From: Valencia hispanica
Lineage: Eukaryota > Chordata > Actinopteri > Cyprinodontiformes > Valenciidae
Assembly (NCBI GenBank): GCA_963556495.2
Contig: OY747709.1
Coordinates: forward strand, 16,167,900 to 16,231,899
Length of the DNA: 64,000 nt
Reading direction: 5' to 3'
Every line of letters starts with the position of its first letter. Within the stretch, counting starts at the first letter, position 1. A program made the translations under genes and the position numbers. This document shows, piece by piece, positions 22,062-34,882 of the stretch. The notes under the pieces are model-generated. The model was not told where the DNA came from. It made no database searches and worked only from the letters and a program-made list of their open reading frames with translations.

Positions 22062-23213
22062 AACATTTCTTTAGACCAAATACAACTCAAATTTGCTTTA
22101 TTTTCTAATAAACAGTTCGAAAGCTTTTGCAAAGCCCAAAACAGCTTAAATGAACAACAGTTACAGTCAGTTATGCACGAGAGCTAATGTGAATAGAACA
22201 GAACAGAATGCAATATAATATTTCTTCAACATGTTGCGACACGACCAGTTTGGACGTACTTTATGCACCTAAAGCATCAGTGACCCCAAAGAAAACGACG
22301 CATTTAGTTATTTTCTTGCATCAGATATGATCCTTCTCGAGGAAGATCTGCAGCCTTCCGTCCCTTCTGCCTCACTCACTTCCTAATGGGGGGCTGTTTG
22401 CTGGTTGATAAGGTATGCACAAATGCATGTTGCTATAGTGCTTGCCAACAATTATTGTAATGCTTATATTTTACCCTAGTAATTGGCCTGGAAACTTCTA
22501 AAAGGCATTTAGTTTTTTTATATTTTGGACTGACTGTGTATGAAGGGTGTTACAAATAACCTCTGACAAATATTAAAATACAGCTGAAAGGGTTTTTCAA
22601 AAGCACGAGGTTCAGATTAGCAGCCACTCTTTTTTTCAGATCAGTTTTTGTAGGCTAATCTTTTTCATATTGTTATATTTAATTTTTTTAATCTAAATAG
22701 CTCATTTCAGAGTAAAAGTCTCATCTAAAAAGGTCTGTTAGGGCCCTTTTGGCCCACGCTGCATGTGACTTTGCTCTCATATTTATGTAATATACTGTTT
22801 TATGTGGTGGTTGCATAAACTGTTGCTTTATTTCTCACATACACCTCCAATATTTACTGCCTGCAGAACCCTTTTGCAAACAGTTTAATTCTCAGTGGGA
22901 TGTAGTCTTTAGATGAGAACATCTTCGCTGCTAAAATAGCCTTTATTAGACGCTGCGCCGCCGTTACCACCAGTATCTATTTAGCCTAAATAAGATGCAT
23001 AAAATGAGAAGTAAACTAGGCTTTCTGTTGAATAGTAACTCCTCAAGGATTCATACATAAGAAACAGGCCTTAGGCAGAGGGATATCTAATAAGTGCTCC
23101 TGTTTTTATTATCGCAGGAGAAGTAAAGGTCATTCGAGAAGTGTTTGCATCTTCGAAGTATGTTTAAGAATCCGGTCAGAAGACTTACAGATATCAGGTG
23201 TCTAACGCTGCAC
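22062..23213. other. Intron, nothing recognised
   Basis: AT-rich unique sequence; no exon or repeat supported. Confidence 0.45.
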
Positions 23214-23410
23214 TCCGGTGCCCTGCATATTCATACCCCTTGAACATTTTTATATTTTGTCTCATTGCAATCACAAATGTCTACATGTTGGACCAACACA
23301 AAGTGGAGCATGAATTATTTTGAGCATGAATTATTTTGGCTGGATTATTTTATTTGTAAAACCTCACAATGATGTACTCTTTTGTATTGGTCTGTCGCAT
23401 GAAAGGGCAG
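23214..23410. mobile_element. Short Tc1-derived fragment (terminal region)
   Basis: 'ggtgccctgcatattcatac' then 'cccttgaacatttttatatt' and 'ttgtctcattgcaatcac' match the ends of Tc1 elements such as the one at 61192. Further in, 'ttttgtattggtctgtcgcat' corresponds to the subterminal block of the same family. Either a deletion derivative or a remnant. Confidence 0.6.
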
Positions 23411-25658
23411 ATACACTGAGGTTTGTGTTTGTAATGTTGCAAAAAGTGAATAAGATCCAGTGGTATGTATACTATATATGTATATGTGTGTGTGGTGTGT
23501 AAACCCTTTTTCAGAGTAATAATAAAAATCATGCACAATAATGCATAACTACTTAAATCTGTTTTATCGTGTTAAATCAGAAGAAGCTATTTTCAGTAAA
23601 AGTTACGCATTTTCTAGTTCTGTCACAATGAATTCTAATCTTTTAACAAATGAAAACTAAAAATAAAAAATTTTTTTTATTTAATTGTGAAATCGAATTT
23701 TCTGATTGGACCATTGCCATATCGTTGTGTCTTTTTGAAACACCCAGCAGAGAAAAGAGCATGAGTCCAGTCATTTTTTATTTCACTGGCTGACCCCCAT
23801 GCTTTCGTACACATGTCTGCTTGTGAAGTGACAGCACTCTTGTCATATTGTGTCTGACAGCCTCTCTCTGGTTCCTCTGGGCTAACATATTGTAGATGGG
23901 CTGCTTTGCCTGTGGATATAGGCCCACATTCAGAAAAATGACTGATGTTCAGACAAGGCGTCCACGTCAAACACAGAGGTTACACTTGCTAAGCAAGATG
24001 TACGCTTCATTCCTGTTTCATTTACAGATCTTTTAATTTGTCAGGACTCAAAGAAAAATGCACTCCTCATCTGTTTGTCAGATGCCGCAGCGTGATCATC
24101 AGTCTTGGTGAGGCGGAGCGTGGAGCGGTGCAGAAAATTTATTGAAATATGTTAGATTGATGGAGATGTTCACAAAAGAGAGAAATGGCTCAGGATTCCC
24201 ATTTCACTTTCTCATATTTACTATCAAAGGTGTTGTGTTATTGTCCTAACACACAGCAGGAAGTTTTATGAATACATTTTCAGCCAATATTTCCTCTGGT
24301 ATTTATTCATAAGGAATAGAATAGCATCACTATTCTGCACGTACTGCCATTCTTTATTAAAAGTGTTCTTTTGTCAGTTTGGCTTCAGTAAGCATATGTT
24401 AGCCCCCCTCTCCCCTTCTTACAGCCTGAGACCCCGTGTGGATGTCAGCCTTTCTGCTTGTCACTTTCAGCACACTGTGCCCCACTCCCCCATTTGAAGT
24501 TCTGTCATTGTAGGGCTTTGAACTGCTACTTGTGTTTTAACCGGCATGTCGCTTGTCTCCGGAGTACTGTCTGGTCTGAAATTGTCTTAGCTACAGGCCA
24601 CGTTTCAACTCTGTTTTTTAATAATAAACATTGGGCACTTTCAAGCATGCTCAACAGCTCTTTCTCTTTCGCTCTCCCTCTCTCGGCTTTGTAATTTCTG
24701 TGAGCTATTCGGGTATTTTGTTTGTGTGTATTTTAATAAGCTGTGCAGTGCTGTTGTCCTGCTTTGCACCCACCTATGAAAGTCTTGTATTCTGTCCAGC
24801 TGAAGTGATTCTACAATCAAAAGTTGAGGGCTCATTGGGATGGTAGAGATGATTGAAAATGATTGAATTTTTGTCTAGTGTTTTATAAGTTTTTAAAGGG
24901 CCTATATTTTTGTTAAAGTCCTTAAAACTGTTGGAAACTGTGATTTTTTGTTCCAACAGATATAAAAGGTTACCTCTTAAAATAAAAACATTCCAGTTGT
25001 TACCTTTAAAGTTGATTTTGAATGCTTTAGTGCCCAGGTGAGTGCTTTCTTCTTCAGTAGTCTCTGTTTCTACAGGAAAAGAACATTACTGATTTACTTA
25101 TGGTAGTGTTTTTATAACAATATGGATAACCTTCGTCGATGTAGTTGAGATGCTGTTGGGGATGGAATTGTTATTGAGAAAGAGCTAGATTGCCAGCTGC
25201 AGAAGAGGCAGTCAACTGACTCAGTGGGGGGACACAGAATACAATGAGCCTGAAGACAGTGGTTAGGCATCAGAGTTGTTAGTCAGACACCGTTTAGAGT
25301 TCGTCTGTACAAAACAATTTTGTCAACTTTTGTTCCTGCTAATGTCCAACTCCTGGATAACTGGATAGACTATTTACTGCTGCAAGTACAGATGCTGTCT
25401 GTAAGCACACAAGTAAAAACTGCGTTTTTTTTGTTTGACAATGAGTTAATTATTTTCACTTTTAGCATCAGCCATATTGAGTTTCATCTGCTGGATAAGG
25501 AGCCACAAGAGTCTCTTTGGCTCATTTAATATATTAAACGATGTCATATTGAAATATTGTTTCATTCTTTTGTTTTGTGCCCCCATGAACAAACTCTGGC
25601 CCCCCTGGTAAATTTGGTCTAGAACCACCAACGGACCAACGTATAGAATAACCTGCGC
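23411..25658. other. Intron, nothing firmly recognised
   Basis: A TA/TG-rich tract at about 23465-23510, otherwise unique sequence. No exon supported. Confidence 0.4.
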
Positions 25659-25701
25659 AATTTACCTTATTAAACTTCATTTTACTTGTAACTACTTTAA
25701 A

Positions 25702-25807
25702 ATGGTCTCAAAGAGTGGCAAAGCAGGGAAAAAGGACGACTCGTCGGCTAGCTTAACGATGGAGGCTATCTCGGCGCTACTGGACCAGCACCGCGAAGCA
25801 TTAGCTT
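25702..25807 (+). pseudogene. LINE ORF1, N-terminal fragment
   Basis: The ATG at 25702 opens a lysine- and serine-rich N-terminus (MVSKSGKAGKKDDSS), followed by a helix-like segment ending HREALA. At 25806 the sequence switches to reverse-transcriptase DNA and an in-frame TAG follows at once. The rest of ORF1 (coiled coil, RNA-binding part) is missing. Only the region after 26092 (SVDEARKYV in one frame) may be an ORF1 remainder; I cannot confirm that. Confidence 0.6.
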
Positions 25808-26091
25808 AGAGGGTGTACCACCAGCAATAGTATCACAGGATCAGACTGGCTTTGTAAAAAATCGACATTCTTATTTTAATATACGTCGTTTATTTGACAT
25901 TTTGTACTCTACTTCAGAGGCAGAGAAAGCGTTTGATCGAGTGGAGTGCAGATATTTATTAGCAGTTTTGGAAAACTTTGGTTTTGGCCCAAACTACATT
26001 AGATGGGTTAAACTTTTATATACATGTCCAACTGCTTCTATCCTTACCAATTCTCAACGCTCTGATCCTTTCAATCTTCATAGGGGAACCG
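25806..26091 (+). repeat. Second copy of the LINE's own RT segment, inside ORF1
   Basis: The 286 bp here match 28405-28691 (287 bp) with only about five substitutions and one fewer A in an A-run (six versus seven at 28455-28461). It covers the RT segment from EGVPPAI through TGFVKN and SEAEKAFDRVE to SQRSDPF. Both joints are abrupt: left at ttagag, right just after ggggaaccg. This copy keeps the RT frame open through the A-run, whereas the copy in ORF2 is frameshifted there. Confidence 0.93.
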
Positions 26092-26756
26092 CTCGGTGGA
26101 TGAGGCGCGGAAATATGTTGGCGGCCTCCCAAGTACATCACGCACATCATAAAGGACTGCTTAGTAACGGTGGCTGACAGACTGCTATGGTTCTTAACTA
26201 TTATTTTTTACTATTGTTATCATAAATGTTCCTCGTGCCTCTGCCGTCAGAGTCAAGGTTACCATGACAACTAAACAGTGGTGATGTGAGCATTTTTTTT
26301 TTTCCTCCTTTAAGCGGAACAGACTATTTAATCTTTGCAGGTATAACACTGTTCGAAATTCACTGGGAATTCTTTTTTATGGTATCAGTTTACATGTGTT
26401 TTTTTTTTTTTAGCACATTATTATTATGTGTTTTTTAAAGAGATGTTAACATAGGAGTGTATTTAATGTTCTGATTCAGATGTGGGAGCTGAAGATGGTC
26501 CTAAAGGAAGTTTGTTGGTTGATGAAAATGGATGTTTTGAAGAGCTTGCTGCTATGTTCTTTGGCAGCTGTCTTGGTGTGGGAAGGGGTGGAGGGGGGTG
26601 GATTTTACAGCACCCACATTATTTTTGAAGCCTGTATAAGACCAGGCCGCACACATATTTTCGGTGCCCTTTTGAGTTTACTATGTCATCTTGGGACCCG
26701 TACCTGGAGTATTTATACCACCTGTGCTTACCTACTTACCATTTCTGCTAGAGAGA

Positions 26757-29700
26757 ATGGCTAGTCCCTTGAATTTTTTAAGCTGGAATGTCAAGGGTTT
26801 AAATCACCCTGTTAAAAGGAGAAGGGTCCTTTAACATGTCAAGCAATTTCGAACAGCCATTGCTTTTCTACAAGAAACGCATATTCGAGGTTCTGACAAA
26901 TCACGCCTGATGTCATGGTGGGCGGGGCAGCACTTTTACTTTACTTTCCAGGCGAAGGCCAGAGGGGTCTCCATTCTTATTAACCAGAATATTCTTTTTG
27001 AACGTCACAAGATAGTATCTGATACAAACGGTCGTTATATTGTTGTCTCAGGGAAACTGTATAATACCATGATTGTGCTTGCCAATGTATATGCCCCAAA
27101 TGCGGATGATGTGGGTTTTCTAAAAGGTTTCCTTTCTTCTCTCCCTGACCTGAGCACATACTCTCTCATACTGGGTGGGGATTTTAATTGTTGGCTTGAT
27201 CCTGTGCTCGACCAGTCTTCTTCTAACCCTGGTACAATGAGTAAATCTGCATCACTTATTCTGTCTTTTTTAGAAAACTATGGTGTCACAGAAATATGGT
27301 GATATCTTCATCCAAACAGGAGGGAGTATTCATTCTTCTCCCATTCTCATCATACCTACTCTAGGATTGACTATTTCCTTATTGATAACCAGCGGATCCC
27401 ATTTTCCCTCTCCTGTGATTACCAAAGTATAGTGATATCTGACCACGCCCCGGTGGTATTGTCTATGACCCTTCCTGACCTCCCTGTTGCAGAGAGACAT
27501 TGGCGGTTTAACTCAACTCTATTATCCAACAGTGACTTTGTGAAATTCATGGAGGAGCAGACAACGTTTTTCCTTGATACAAATGCTTCATCTGAAACCT
27601 CCAGCCTAATCATTTGGGATACCCTGAAGGCTTACCTAAGGGGACAAATTATATCATTTTGCGCAAACATGAAAAAGAAAGCTCAGAAAGAACGGAACGA
27701 CCTATCTAATCAAATTTAAGAAGTCCATCAAAGACTTGCTCAAAATGAGAACCCCGAACTATATAAAAAACGTCTGGAACTCCAAACTAGATTCAATCTC
27801 CTCTCCACACATTCGATTGAACGCCAGATACTGCAGAGTAAAAGTCTGTTTTATGTTCATAGCGACAAATCTGACACATTATTAACCAATCAGCTGAAGG
27901 GATTTAAAACAAAACACATAACAAAAATTCGGATGGATGATGGTAACATAACCTCAGATCCTTCTAAAATCAACGATACATTCAGGAATTTTTGCTCCCG
28001 ACTGTACACTTCCGACCTCCCAAATGACAGCTCGCTGTTGAAAAATTTTCTTGACCATTTGAACATCCATATACCTGCACATGATAATAAAACTAAGTTA
28101 GACGAGCTCATTTCACAGGAGGAGATAGCAGCTGCTATCTCCTCATTGCAATCCAGGAAATCCCCTGGACCTGATGGGTTCCCAGCAGAGTTTTTCAAAA
28201 CATTTTCTTCATTACTTTCCCCCCCATCTATGTTCAGTATTATCAGACTGCTTCCAGCATGGCAAACTTCCAGCATCACTATATGAAGCATGCATCAGTC
28301 TGATTGTAAAGAAAGGTAAAGACCCAGCAGAGTGCTCCTCCTACAGGCCAATCTCCTTAATAAATGCTGATGCCAAAATTTTGGCAAAGGTCTTGGCCCG
28401 TGAATTAGAGGGTGTACCACCAGCAATAATATCAGAGGATCAGACTGGCTTTGTAAAAAAATCGACATTCTTATTTTAATATACGTCGTTTATTTGACAT
28501 TTTGTACTCTACTTCAGAGGCAGAGAAAGCGTTTGATCGAGTGGAGTGGAGATATTTATTAGCAGTTTTGGAAAACTTTGGTTTTGGCCCAAACTACATT
28601 AGATGGGTTAAACTTTTATATACATGTCCAACTGCTTCTATCCTTACCAATTCTCAACGCTCTGATCCTTTCCATCTTCATAGGGGAACCGGTCAAGGAT
28701 GCCCTTTAAGCCCTTTACTTTTTGATTTGACAATAGAGACTCTGGCAGATGTGTTGCGTAGCTGCAAGGACATTTCAGGTATTTTGAGGAGAGGAATTGA
28801 ACATAAAGTGTTGTTGTATACTGACGATCTGTTACTTTTTGTATCAAACCCAGATACCTTTATACCTGTAATGCTATCCTTATTTACTCAATTTGGCCAG
28901 GTGTCTGGATATAAACTAAATTTCCATGAGAGTGAACTTTTTATGGTGAATACAGAGGCACTGGCTTTAAAATATACCAGCCTCCTATTTAAGGTTGCGG
29001 AAGGAAAATTTGTCTACCTTGGTGTTACAGTCACTAGGAAACACAAGTGCCTCCTTAAAGAAAACGTATACACTCTACTTAATCATGTGAAAGACCGCTT
29101 GATGCACTGGTCACCCCTATCTATTTCCCTGGTTGGCCGGATTAATTCTGTTAAAATGAACATCCTCCCTAAATTTTTATACATATTTCAATCCATACCA
29201 ATCTTAATCCCCAAATCTTTCTTTGACTCCTTGGACTCAATCATATCGGCCCATATATGTGGGGGGGGGGGGGGGGGGGGCAAGCGCCCTAGATTAAATT
29301 AAGGCGTTCTCCAAAAATCTAAAAAGAACGGGGGCATGGCGCTGCCTAATTTTCGCTTTTACTACTGGGCTGTTAACATACGCTGTATAACTCTTTGGTC
29401 ACACTTTTATGGTTGGGCTGATTGCCCGATGTGGGTGAAAATGGAGTTAAGTTCTGTCCGAAAGGGTTCCGTTTTGGCTTTGCTTGGGTCCCCGCTACCT
29501 CTCCCCCCGGTTGAGTGGACTGACAGTCCAACGATCCGGCACACAATGAGGGTGTGGGCTCAGTTTAGGAAACATTTTGGTTTTTGTGACTTCTCTCTCT
29601 TCCATCCTATTCTATCTAACCCTCTCTTTCAACCTTCATTGTCTGACTCTGCATTCTAAGACTGGCACGTGAGGGGCATAGAGAAATGTAAAGATCTTTT

Positions 29701-30520
29701 CATTGATAATAGAATGGCATCATTCGCACAAATATCTGGAAAGTTTGATCTACCAAATACTCATTTTTTCAGATACCTGCAGGCAAGGCACTTTCTCCAC
29801 TCTCAAATGGCTAGTTTCCCTGGGGCAACTGTTGCGACCACCGCCGATATGTTTCTTAGTTTGCATCCATCGCGCAAGGGGTTGATATCAGTCATCTATG
29901 ACAAATTGATGGACATAAAACAGGCTCCTCTGGACAAAATTAAAACTGCTTGGGAGCAGGACTTAAACTTTCAACTGTCAAACGAAGTGTGGGACTCTAG
30001 TCTCAGGCTGGTGAATTCAACATCTTTCTGTGCACTTCACTCTCTGTTACAGTTTAAGGTGGTGCACAGGGCTCATATATCTAAAGTCAGGTTATCTCAT
30101 ATGTACAAAGATATTGATCCTTTATGTGACAAATGTAAGAGAGATGAGGCTTCGTTATTCCACATGTTCTGGACCTGTCCAAGCCTTGAAAGATACTGGA
30201 GAGATGTTTTTCAAACCTTGTCACTTATTCTTAATTTTGAGCTAGAGCCTGACCAACTGATTGGCCTTTTTGGCTCCGCTGGTGAGGAGGACATGCACCT
30301 CAACGCAATCAAAAGATGCATACTGTCCTTTGCCTCACTCTTAGCTAGACGTGCAGTACTACTGAGGTGGAGGGATGCTGCCCCGCCGACGCATGCTCAG
30401 TGGTTAAGGGACATCATGACCTGTCTAGACCTCGAAAAGATCCGCTATTCAGTGTGCGACTCGAGCAAGAAATTCGAGAAGGTGTGGGGACCTTTCCTGA
30501 AATACTTTGAGAACCTTTAG
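26757..30520 (+). pseudogene. L1-clade ORF2 (endonuclease / reverse transcriptase), disrupted
   Basis: The frame from the ATG at 26757 encodes an APE-type endonuclease: LSWNVKGLN, FLQETH, NVYAPN, LGGDFNCW, RIDYFLI and SDHAPV. A linker follows, then an RT with SRKSPGPDGFPAEF, SYRPISLINADAKI, SEAEKAFDRVEW, GQGCPLSPLLF and the active site LYTDDLLLF. The C-terminal part ends with a C-x2-C...H-x4-C motif (CDKCKRDEASLFHMFWTC). Total length ~1,255 codons is normal for L1 ORF2. It is dead: stops at 26832, 27300, 27717, 29300 and 29657, frameshifts near 28216 and in the A-run at 28455-28461, and a 20-G insertion at 29261. Confidence 0.9.
29261..29280 (+). repeat. 20 bp poly-G run within the LINE RT region
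   Basis: Twenty consecutive G (possibly 19-21 in the real genome, since homopolymers are error-prone) where the ORF2 frame reads a Gly run between SAHICG and KRPRLN. The frame is the same on both sides. Confidence 0.9.
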
Positions 30521-30893
30521 TCAAATTGAAGTACCTTCACCTTTTGTTCTGTTCTGCTTCCCTGGCCATCTCGGTCAGTTATAGAGTCAATATCAGCTAA
30601 TGTCTTAGCCTATCTCCTTCTACTCACTTATTTATCTATCTATCTAACCCAGTTTGCTTACTTATTGACTTTTTTCTTTTTTTTCTTTTTTTAAGAATTT
30701 ATACTTGACTTCCAGCAGCTCCCTAGAATACTCCAGCAATAATACTCCTTTGGAACTATGATCTTTATGTGTGGCTAGTGGGAATGGAGGGATGTTTATT
30801 TTGGATTACCATGGAAAATGTACGATGTTTGATCATACTGTATGTATGAGGGGATAAAATTGTAAAATTCAATAAAAAATATCTGAAAAAAAA

Positions 30894-31380
30894 ATAATTT
30901 ACATAATTAGAAATAAATAACCTTTGGAGCACTGATTCATCTAATTTAGTATTTTGACATACTAAGAAGAGTTATACGATTAGTTTTTGGAGTTTAAACT
31001 ATCTATTTAAAAGCTGATCTGTATTTTGAATACTGTAGGTAGCAATCCTTGTTTTTTTAAAACGTTTATGGTCTGCAAAAAGCAGGCCACACTAATCAGG
31101 ACAAGCGTGCGGAGCTAATGTATGTAGGAATAGCCATTATGTTTAGCTTTACACCAAAGAACAAAGGAAAAACCTCTGGTCGGACAAAACAACTCATGTT
31201 GCATGATTTAAAAACAACTCTTTCAATCGGTCAGAAACCTTTGAAAACCATGTTTATACCCAAATAATTGAAGAATGAAATCTTACAAATGCAGCAAAAA
31301 CACAATAAAATAGACAATCAGAACAAACCTTCATTTGTTTATCTTAAGCTAATTTATCTCTGCCCAGAAACAACTTTACT
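30894..31380. other. Intron, nothing recognised
   Basis: AT-rich unique sequence after the LINE tail. Confidence 0.4.
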
Positions 31381-31990
31381 TGAACGATTCTTAGATTTCC
31401 AGGGAAGGGTGGCTCTGTTCTCTGGGGAATCAGCATTACAGGAGGGAAACCAGCTCTTAGCTGGTCAGTTAGCAGCAGCTGCGTGGGACGCGAACAGTGA
31501 GGCTTCGGGGTGCGGGGCAGCTGGCCACCGTTAACCAGAACTCGGGGTTGTCTGGTTCGTCCAGCTCAGTTCGTCTTGGCTCAGCAATCTTCTCCCAAGG
31601 ACCAGTCATTTTTCACGGGCAGCCTTTAGCTCAGCTGCGTTGTGTGAGCAGCCCTCGGGTCAGCAGCGGGGCGGCAGAGCATCAGCAAAGAGAGGTTCTC
31701 TCTTGGTAAAATCTGATTGATGATACGGCTGTAAAAGTCTTTTGGATCCAATGAGTTTCTTCCAGAAATTTGCTGTCTTCCCTCACCAGTGAAGGAAGTC
31801 TAGAGCGCCCGCCTCTCCTTTGCGGTTGCCCACGGACAAAGAGGCCTGAGTTCTGGAGAGCGCCTAGTTTATTTGGGCTTTTGGGTTCACTACCCCCCCC
31901 CCCCCCTCCTCCTGTTGAAACCAAGAGTGCATTGTGTGATTAGCGCTCCTACCAGCTAAAGGTCTGTGTTTTGGTCCAGTATTCACGGCT
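31381..31990. other. GC-richer block of unknown nature
   Basis: About 600 bp noticeably richer in G+C than either side, with a 13+ bp C run at about 31892-31907. No LTR-like termini, domains or splice sites were found. It could be part of an old retroviral or LTR element, a regulatory island or an unrecognised repeat. Frames at 31268-31924 on both strands lack domains. Confidence 0.35.
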
Positions 31991-34840
31991 GTATTTCAAC
32001 AAGGGGGAAGAGAGTAAAATACATATAAATATAACCATTGTGACAGCAGAAAAAGTATAAAGCCTAATTTAATATATACTGCATTTGATCAATTTCTGCT
32101 TAATTTTTATTGGACTTTTATAGCTGATAGGCGTTTAGGTGGTTCAGATGAACACATTGCATACACAGGGCATTTAGCATAACTGGTACACTTGATACCT
32201 TTTTAGTAATTTCGTTTTTACATTATTTGAATTCAAAGTAGCAGTAACAGTCCTTTTTAATTTATTTACCCTATTTAGTGCAAACCACGTTTATATCGCT
32301 TTCAAGATTACCTTTGCTTTCCCATTCATGTGAGTTTAATAAAAAATTTAATCTTTTTGTTTTATTTTCCAATCCAATTATCTAAAGGGGCCCTACTGAT
32401 TTGCTTACAGTTAGAAAAATCCATTTTGAGGCCCTTGAAATGGCTTGATTTACATAATTTCTTGCTGTATCAAATCTGCATTAATTTCAGTCATGAACCA
32501 GACTTATTATTCAATGCAACGATTGCACACTGCAACAAATCATGATCCATGTATACTAGAAGGTTAGCTAATGCGTGGTTTAATAAACAAGTCTAACATA
32601 ACAGGCCAGTTGTTTATCACTGTTGTGTTTTATATTCTATTCTGTGATCCCAAAGTGTAAAAATAAGTCAATAATTTTAGCTTCTGAACACCTATGGTGT
32701 ATATTGTCAACAGAATGTGTTTCTTTTAATGAGCCGCCCTTATCCCGCTGTATTATTTTTACTTCAGTAACTGGTATAAAAATCAGAGCGAGAGATGCTT
32801 CCCTTTGCTGTAGCTTCCCCCTCTAGAAATAAAGCAACAAACAAACCCAGATGCATTGTACCTAATCTGGTTTTGCTCCTTTGGGGACAGCCTCGGCTCT
32901 GATGCTCTGGTGCTTTTAAAGCATCAAGCTCAAGCTCTGAGAGAAAATCATCCATGCCGGTTCTTCAGTAAGCTTCAGCGTTGCTTATTAGCCTATAAAC
33001 AAGGGCAGCTCCAGTGGTCGGTAATCACTGGGACTGCTATGAGGCTCCAGTTGATGAAACTAGCCACATATTCAGTTGTTAGGAGGGGCCCCTGGGGAGA
33101 GAGTTTTAGTCACTGCAACGATGGCACAGAGCCTACGTCCTTAACAGCAGGGTGGGCTGATGGTTGTGGCTTGAGGTAACAACAAAAAGGCACTCGTCTC
33201 TTTCTCTTGAGAACAGAGCAAAACAAACCCAAACAGTCTGTGTCTTGAAGTTGACATTCCCCTAATACGCCAATCTCTGCTTTCAAAGATCCATGTTGTG
33301 CACCTCGTTTAAACTGTAAAACTTTCCATTCATGCAGAGTGCTCGGTGTTCGTGTGTGAAGAACAAGCCGGGGTTCACCAAGTCCAAGTGTTTAACTTTC
33401 ATTGCAATTTTAGCAATTAACAGAGCTCTCGTTCTCACTTCCTATCTGCAAATCTCCCTCGTACATCGTGCTAACGGGAGATAAATGCATCTTCGATGTC
33501 CTTGGGTCCTCTGTCTTGTAAACACCATAGGCGATGAGCGCCGTTTACCGGCAAAAACAGCACACAAACAGCATGCTTCATCTCTGGCCCAGTTGGTCTC
33601 ATGGGGGCTAACTGACCTTGTTACCCTTTTAATTAGTGGCAGCAGTTAATAGTGCCGGTTGCCTCTGCTGCCTCAGCACTCCTGCGCTGACTTCAAGAAT
33701 CCCTTCCGATCAATAGCGAACACTTGGACTGAGACAGGGAGACAAAGGGGAGGGAGGGACAGACACTGTGGGGCAGCTCTGATCATTTATTTACAGACAA
33801 ATCAAGCAGAATATTTTTTTAGAGCAACCTTTGGGATCTGTGTTAGCTTTTTTTCTCCTTGTGCCTTTAAAGAGATAATAAGGCCTGCAGGTTTTTCAGG
33901 GTGCACATCCTTCTTACTCAGTTTCTCCTTTTCCCCTCTTCTCCGAAAATGAATGTAATCAAAAAGCAAAGGGTTTGCCCGGCTGATTCTATTGTCCCCT
34001 TATAAGCTTTTATCCCTGCCAACCACTCGCCTCCTGTGCTCATTTCTTTTCTTGTTTTGATTTAAAGATGCAGTGGAAGTACTTAGCATTTAGATGACAT
34101 GCTGCGGGAGAGGTGTGATGGATCAGCGGCTCTTCAGAGGACTGAATTTCTTTAAAGGCGCCAGGGCTGGTCCGCCAGGCGGGACGGACAGAGCGACTGA
34201 TCACAGAACAACAGGCAGGGTTGGACGGCGGAATACCAACTCAGAAAAGGCCGGCGCAGCCGTGGGGGAGAGTGTCAGCGGCTGCTGGGAATGCCAATGC
34301 TCTATCCAGACAGCCGTCCCGCTGACGTTCCTCTGATTGGCTAAACACACCATTACCTTTCTGATTATAATTAGCCGAGTCATTATCTACACAAAAGTGG
34401 CTCATTCGCTAGTTTTGAGAAGGCATGGAAGCAGTTTTCATCCTGTGGTCAGGCGAAAACAGCATGTTGGGTTCTCTGTGAGAGGACTGTAGGAGCCGTA
34501 AAGTTGTGGTCAGAAAGAAACGATGTGGAACACTGTTTATCATTCTTCCTAACTGCTAATGCAATAAAAGAAAAGTAGATTTTAATCAAAGAAAAGAAAA
34601 TGTTTCCTCTCTTGAATACAGATGATGAGGTGATTAGTATGTGCTCCTGTTTTCAGGGTAAGGAAAGAAGCAGCATCTGTTAAACTAGTAGCACATAAAA
34701 TAATCTCAAGACTTCTTCTTAGACTCAATTTGAATACCTGTACTTTCAAATGAAATGAACATGCTGTGTGTAATTCTTACATAATTAGAGAAATTAAGTT
34801 TGTGTAGGCACTAGTCACTCAATTCTGACCCTCTACATTT
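31991..34840. other. Intron; unique sequence, possibly conserved noncoding
   Basis: No repeat recognised. The stretch around 33180-33560 and 33950-34390 is non-repetitive with balanced composition. Candidate regulatory DNA only by appearance. Confidence 0.35.
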
Positions 34841-34858
34841 CTTTTTCAGCCTTTACCC

Positions 34859-34882
34859 AAGGAGCCATCGTAGGACGAAGAG
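34859..34882 (+). other. Weak candidate alternative exon
   Basis: 'acatttctttttcag' (AG 34857-34858) is a fair acceptor. In phase 0, as required after the exon ending at 2329, it would add PLPKEPS and stop (TAG 34880-34882). A possible donor (gtatga) follows near 34895. No protein similarity supports it; acceptor-like strings of this quality are expected by chance in a 36 kb intron. Confidence 0.12.

Larger units (their letters stand above)
25673..30890 (+). mobile_element. Nearly full-length L1-clade LINE, inactive
   Basis: Order: start of ORF1 (25702), a misplaced copy of RT sequence (25806-26091), an ORF1/inter-ORF remainder with T-rich runs, ORF2 with endonuclease, RT and C-terminal Cys/His motif (26757-30520), a ~350 bp 3' UTR, an AATAAA signal (30871) and an A-rich tail (about 30884-30893). 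The long two-ORF layout and terminal A tract fit the L1 clade (fish L1/Tx1-like). The flanks 25659-25672 and 30896-30909 agree in 12 of 14 bases and could be an old target duplication, which would put the 5' end at about 25673, but this is weak. Confidence 0.85.

Noticed and set aside
25659..25672. Firm target-site duplication for the L1-like LINE
   Set aside because: 12 of 14 bases agree with 30896-30909, but the sequence is AT-rich and the implied 5' UTR would be only ~29 bp; kept only as a weak hint.
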